Positions 6,147 through 7,178 of a stretch of 7,178 bases of DNA are shown here, piece by piece. Made by a program: the position numbers and the translations under genes. Under the pieces are notes generated by a model. It saw only the letters and a program-made list of their open reading frames with translations, had not been told where the DNA came from and made no database searches. This stretch comes from Euryarchaeota archaeon Ods04. GTDB taxonomy: Archaea > Halobacteriota > Halobacteria > Halobacteriales > Halorutilaceae. Position 1 is the stretch's first letter, and each line of letters starts with the position of its first letter. The stretch lies in the NCBI GenBank assembly GCA_028751055.1, contig JAQZDD010000046.1, positions 1 to 7,178 on the forward strand, given 5' to 3'.

Positions 6147-6644
6147 ATGGAGGAGTTCTTCACGTCGCTCGTGCACGCCTACGGTCTTCCTCTCCTTGTC
6201 GTGCTTCTCTTCCTGAAGGGGAGTCTCGTCGGCAAGCCGTTCATACCCGCGACGGTCGTCATACCCGCGTACGCATTCGTCGCAGGTATCGCGGGGTACA
6301 GAATCCTTCTCCTGACGGCTTTCACCGCCGCTGCGACGACCGCCGGACAGTTAGCAGTCTTCCTCAAATGCAGGAGAGACGGCGACGCGGTTCTCGACGC
6401 AGTACCCTTCTTAGACCGCGAGAGCGGAAAGACGGAGAAGGCGTACGACTACTTCGAGGAGCACAGGTTCAGAGCGATATTCGTCGCAAACATGGTAACG
6501 GGCTTCCGGGGACTGATGAGCGTGCCCGCGGGCGCGTCGGGGTACAGCACGACACGTTTCCTGATGGCGGCGTACCCGTCGACCTTCGTCTACCACACCG
6601 TCGTCACAGTCGTCTTCGCGGGTTCGCTGAGGTACCTTCTCTAG
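6147..6644 (+). CDS. Short DedA/VTT-domain membrane protein
   Basis: This is a 165-residue integral membrane protein resembling the DedA (SNARE-associated/VTT) family, whose members have been linked to lipid scrambling and membrane homeostasis. Hydrophobic segments lie at about 12-28, 34-50, 52-72, 122-142 and 144-164. The most telling part is residues 102-140: YFEEHRFRAIF, then a TGFRG turn with R121, then VPAGASG, matching the conserved stretch around the family arginine and the following AG. The N-terminal re-entrant region is represented by GSLVGKPFIPATVVIP (25-40), where the acidic residue common in bacterial DedA proteins is not apparent. It is shorter than the roughly 200 residues typical of bacterial DedA, but compact archaeal forms exist and the frame shows no break. 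The ATG at 6147 follows an AT-rich promoter element. The gene is divergent from the kinase, and its TAG stop overlaps that of the convergent oxidoreductase gene. Substrate and partners cannot be inferred. Confidence 0.82.
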   Translation: MEEFFTSLVHAYGLPLLVVLLFLKGSLVGKPFIPATVVIPAYAFVAGIAGYRILLLTAFTAAATTAGQLAVFLKCRRDGDAVLDAVPFLDRESGKTEKAYDYFEEHRFRAIFVANMVTGFRGLMSVPAGASGYSTTRFLMAAYPSTFVYHTVVTVVFAGSLRYLL

Positions 6645-7178
6645 GGCTTCAGAACTATCTTGCCCGAACTCTTTCTGTCCTCAATGTACTGGTGCGCCTC
6701 CGCCGCATCTTCAAGGTCGAAATCCTTCCCAAGTATGACTTCTAACTCGCCGCTCTGGAGCTTCTGCGTAAGCTCAGGGATGGCTTTCATCACCGTGTTA
6801 GGGTCGTGGTAAGACGCCTGACCGAGATGGAATCCAGTGACGGTCTTGTTCTCGAAAAGAAGGCGTTGGTTCTCCGCCGAAGCGACTTCGCCGCTCGCAA
6901 CGCCGAAAGTGACGAGCCTGCCGAAGTGCGCGAGAGCGTCCATGCTCCTGTCGAATACATCGCCGCCGACGCTCTCCAGCACTAAGTCGACGCCCTCGCC
7001 GTCGGTTTCGTCGTCGATTACGTCACGGAAGTCGACCTCCGTGTAGTTTATCGGGTGGTCGCATCCGAGTTCCTCGGCGAGGTCAAGCTTCTCCTGCGTG
7101 CTCGCGGTGCCGAAGATTTCGACGTCCAAGTCGGACGCTAACTGTACCGCCGCGGTGCCGACGCCGCCCGCCGCCGCC
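6641..7178 (-). CDS. Quinone oxidoreductase-like MDR protein, C-terminal part
   Basis: The last 178 residues of a medium-chain dehydrogenase/reductase are present; the gene continues beyond the right edge and no start codon is in the window. The visible part opens with the nucleotide-binding loop AAAGGVGTAAVQLA (about 7177-7136), typical of NADPH:quinone oxidoreductases. GTASTQEKL follows, where the Ser/Thr and Lys after strand 2 fit NADPH rather than NADH. Further hallmarks are the INYTEVDF stretch, VDLVLESVGG, GRLVTFG, and the C-terminal DLEDAAEAHQYIEDRKSSGKIVL. Family members are about 320-330 residues, so roughly 145 residues are missing. Whether it binds zinc cannot be judged because that region lies outside. 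The likely reaction is NADPH-dependent reduction of quinones or enones in the cytoplasm. A TTG at 7129 is internal, not the start. The TAG stop lies in the CTAG shared with the convergent DedA-like gene. Confidence 0.92.
   Translation of the reverse strand, partial: AAAGGVGTAAVQLASDLDVEIFGTASTQEKLDLAEELGCDHPINYTEVDFRDVIDDETDGEGVDLVLESVGGDVFDRSMDALAHFGRLVTFGVASGEVASAENQRLLFENKTVTGFHLGQASYHDPNTVMKAIPELTQKLQSGELEVILGKDFDLEDAAEAHQYIEDRKSSGKIVLKP

Noticed and set aside
6837..7046. 69-codon plus-strand frame over the oxidoreductase
   Set aside because: It is Ser/Thr-rich shadow sequence antisense to a clearly conserved MDR protein.
6641..7129. Oxidoreductase as a complete 162-residue gene starting at the TTG at 7129
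   Set aside because: The frame continues upstream through the AAAGGVG nucleotide-binding loop to the window edge, so the TTG is an internal Leu codon.

Overview
The window looks like chromosomal DNA of a halophilic archaeon, most likely class Halobacteria. The proteins are strongly acidic (rich in Asp and Glu). One response regulator carries a HalX domain, a family known mainly from haloarchaea. The upstream regions contain archaeal TATA boxes 25-29 bases before start codons and no bacterial -35/-10 promoters. ATA (Ile) and AGA (Arg) codons are common, which is unlike the usual high-GC haloarchaea, so the exact lineage is left open.

Layout from left to right. (1) 41-265 (+) is a small acidic protein of unknown function. 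(2) 316-1302 (+) is a 328-residue protein with four copies of a homing-endonuclease-associated (HNH-repeat type) module and no visible nuclease domain. (3) 1303-1899 (-) is a receiver-HalX response regulator whose stop codon directly abuts the stop of gene 2. (4) 1889-6013 (-) is a very large soluble histidine kinase with nine PAS domains followed by HisKA and HATPase_c. It overlaps the regulator gene by 11 bases, so the two form one two-component operon read right to left. (5) A 133-base divergent promoter region separates the kinase from (6) 6147-6644 (+), a short DedA/VTT-type membrane protein. (7) 6641-7178 (-) is the C-terminal part of an MDR-family quinone oxidoreductase-like protein that runs off the right edge. 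Its stop codon shares a CTAG palindrome with the stop of the DedA-like gene.

Functionally, the centre is a signal-transduction pair. The kinase would integrate cytoplasmic signals through its PAS array, phosphorylate the HalX regulator at Asp62, and so alter an output not visible here. Nothing in the sequence ties the flanking genes to that pathway; divergent transcription of the DedA-like gene from the kinase promoter region is only circumstantial. The most distinctive feature is inside the kinase: four consecutive PAS units repeat with an exact 366-bp period, and perfect in-register DNA repeats of 33 and 41 bp join PAS units, which suggests growth by in-frame duplication and recombination. 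No tRNA, rRNA, CRISPR array, transposase or clear terminator was seen. Every gap between genes is 133 bases or shorter.
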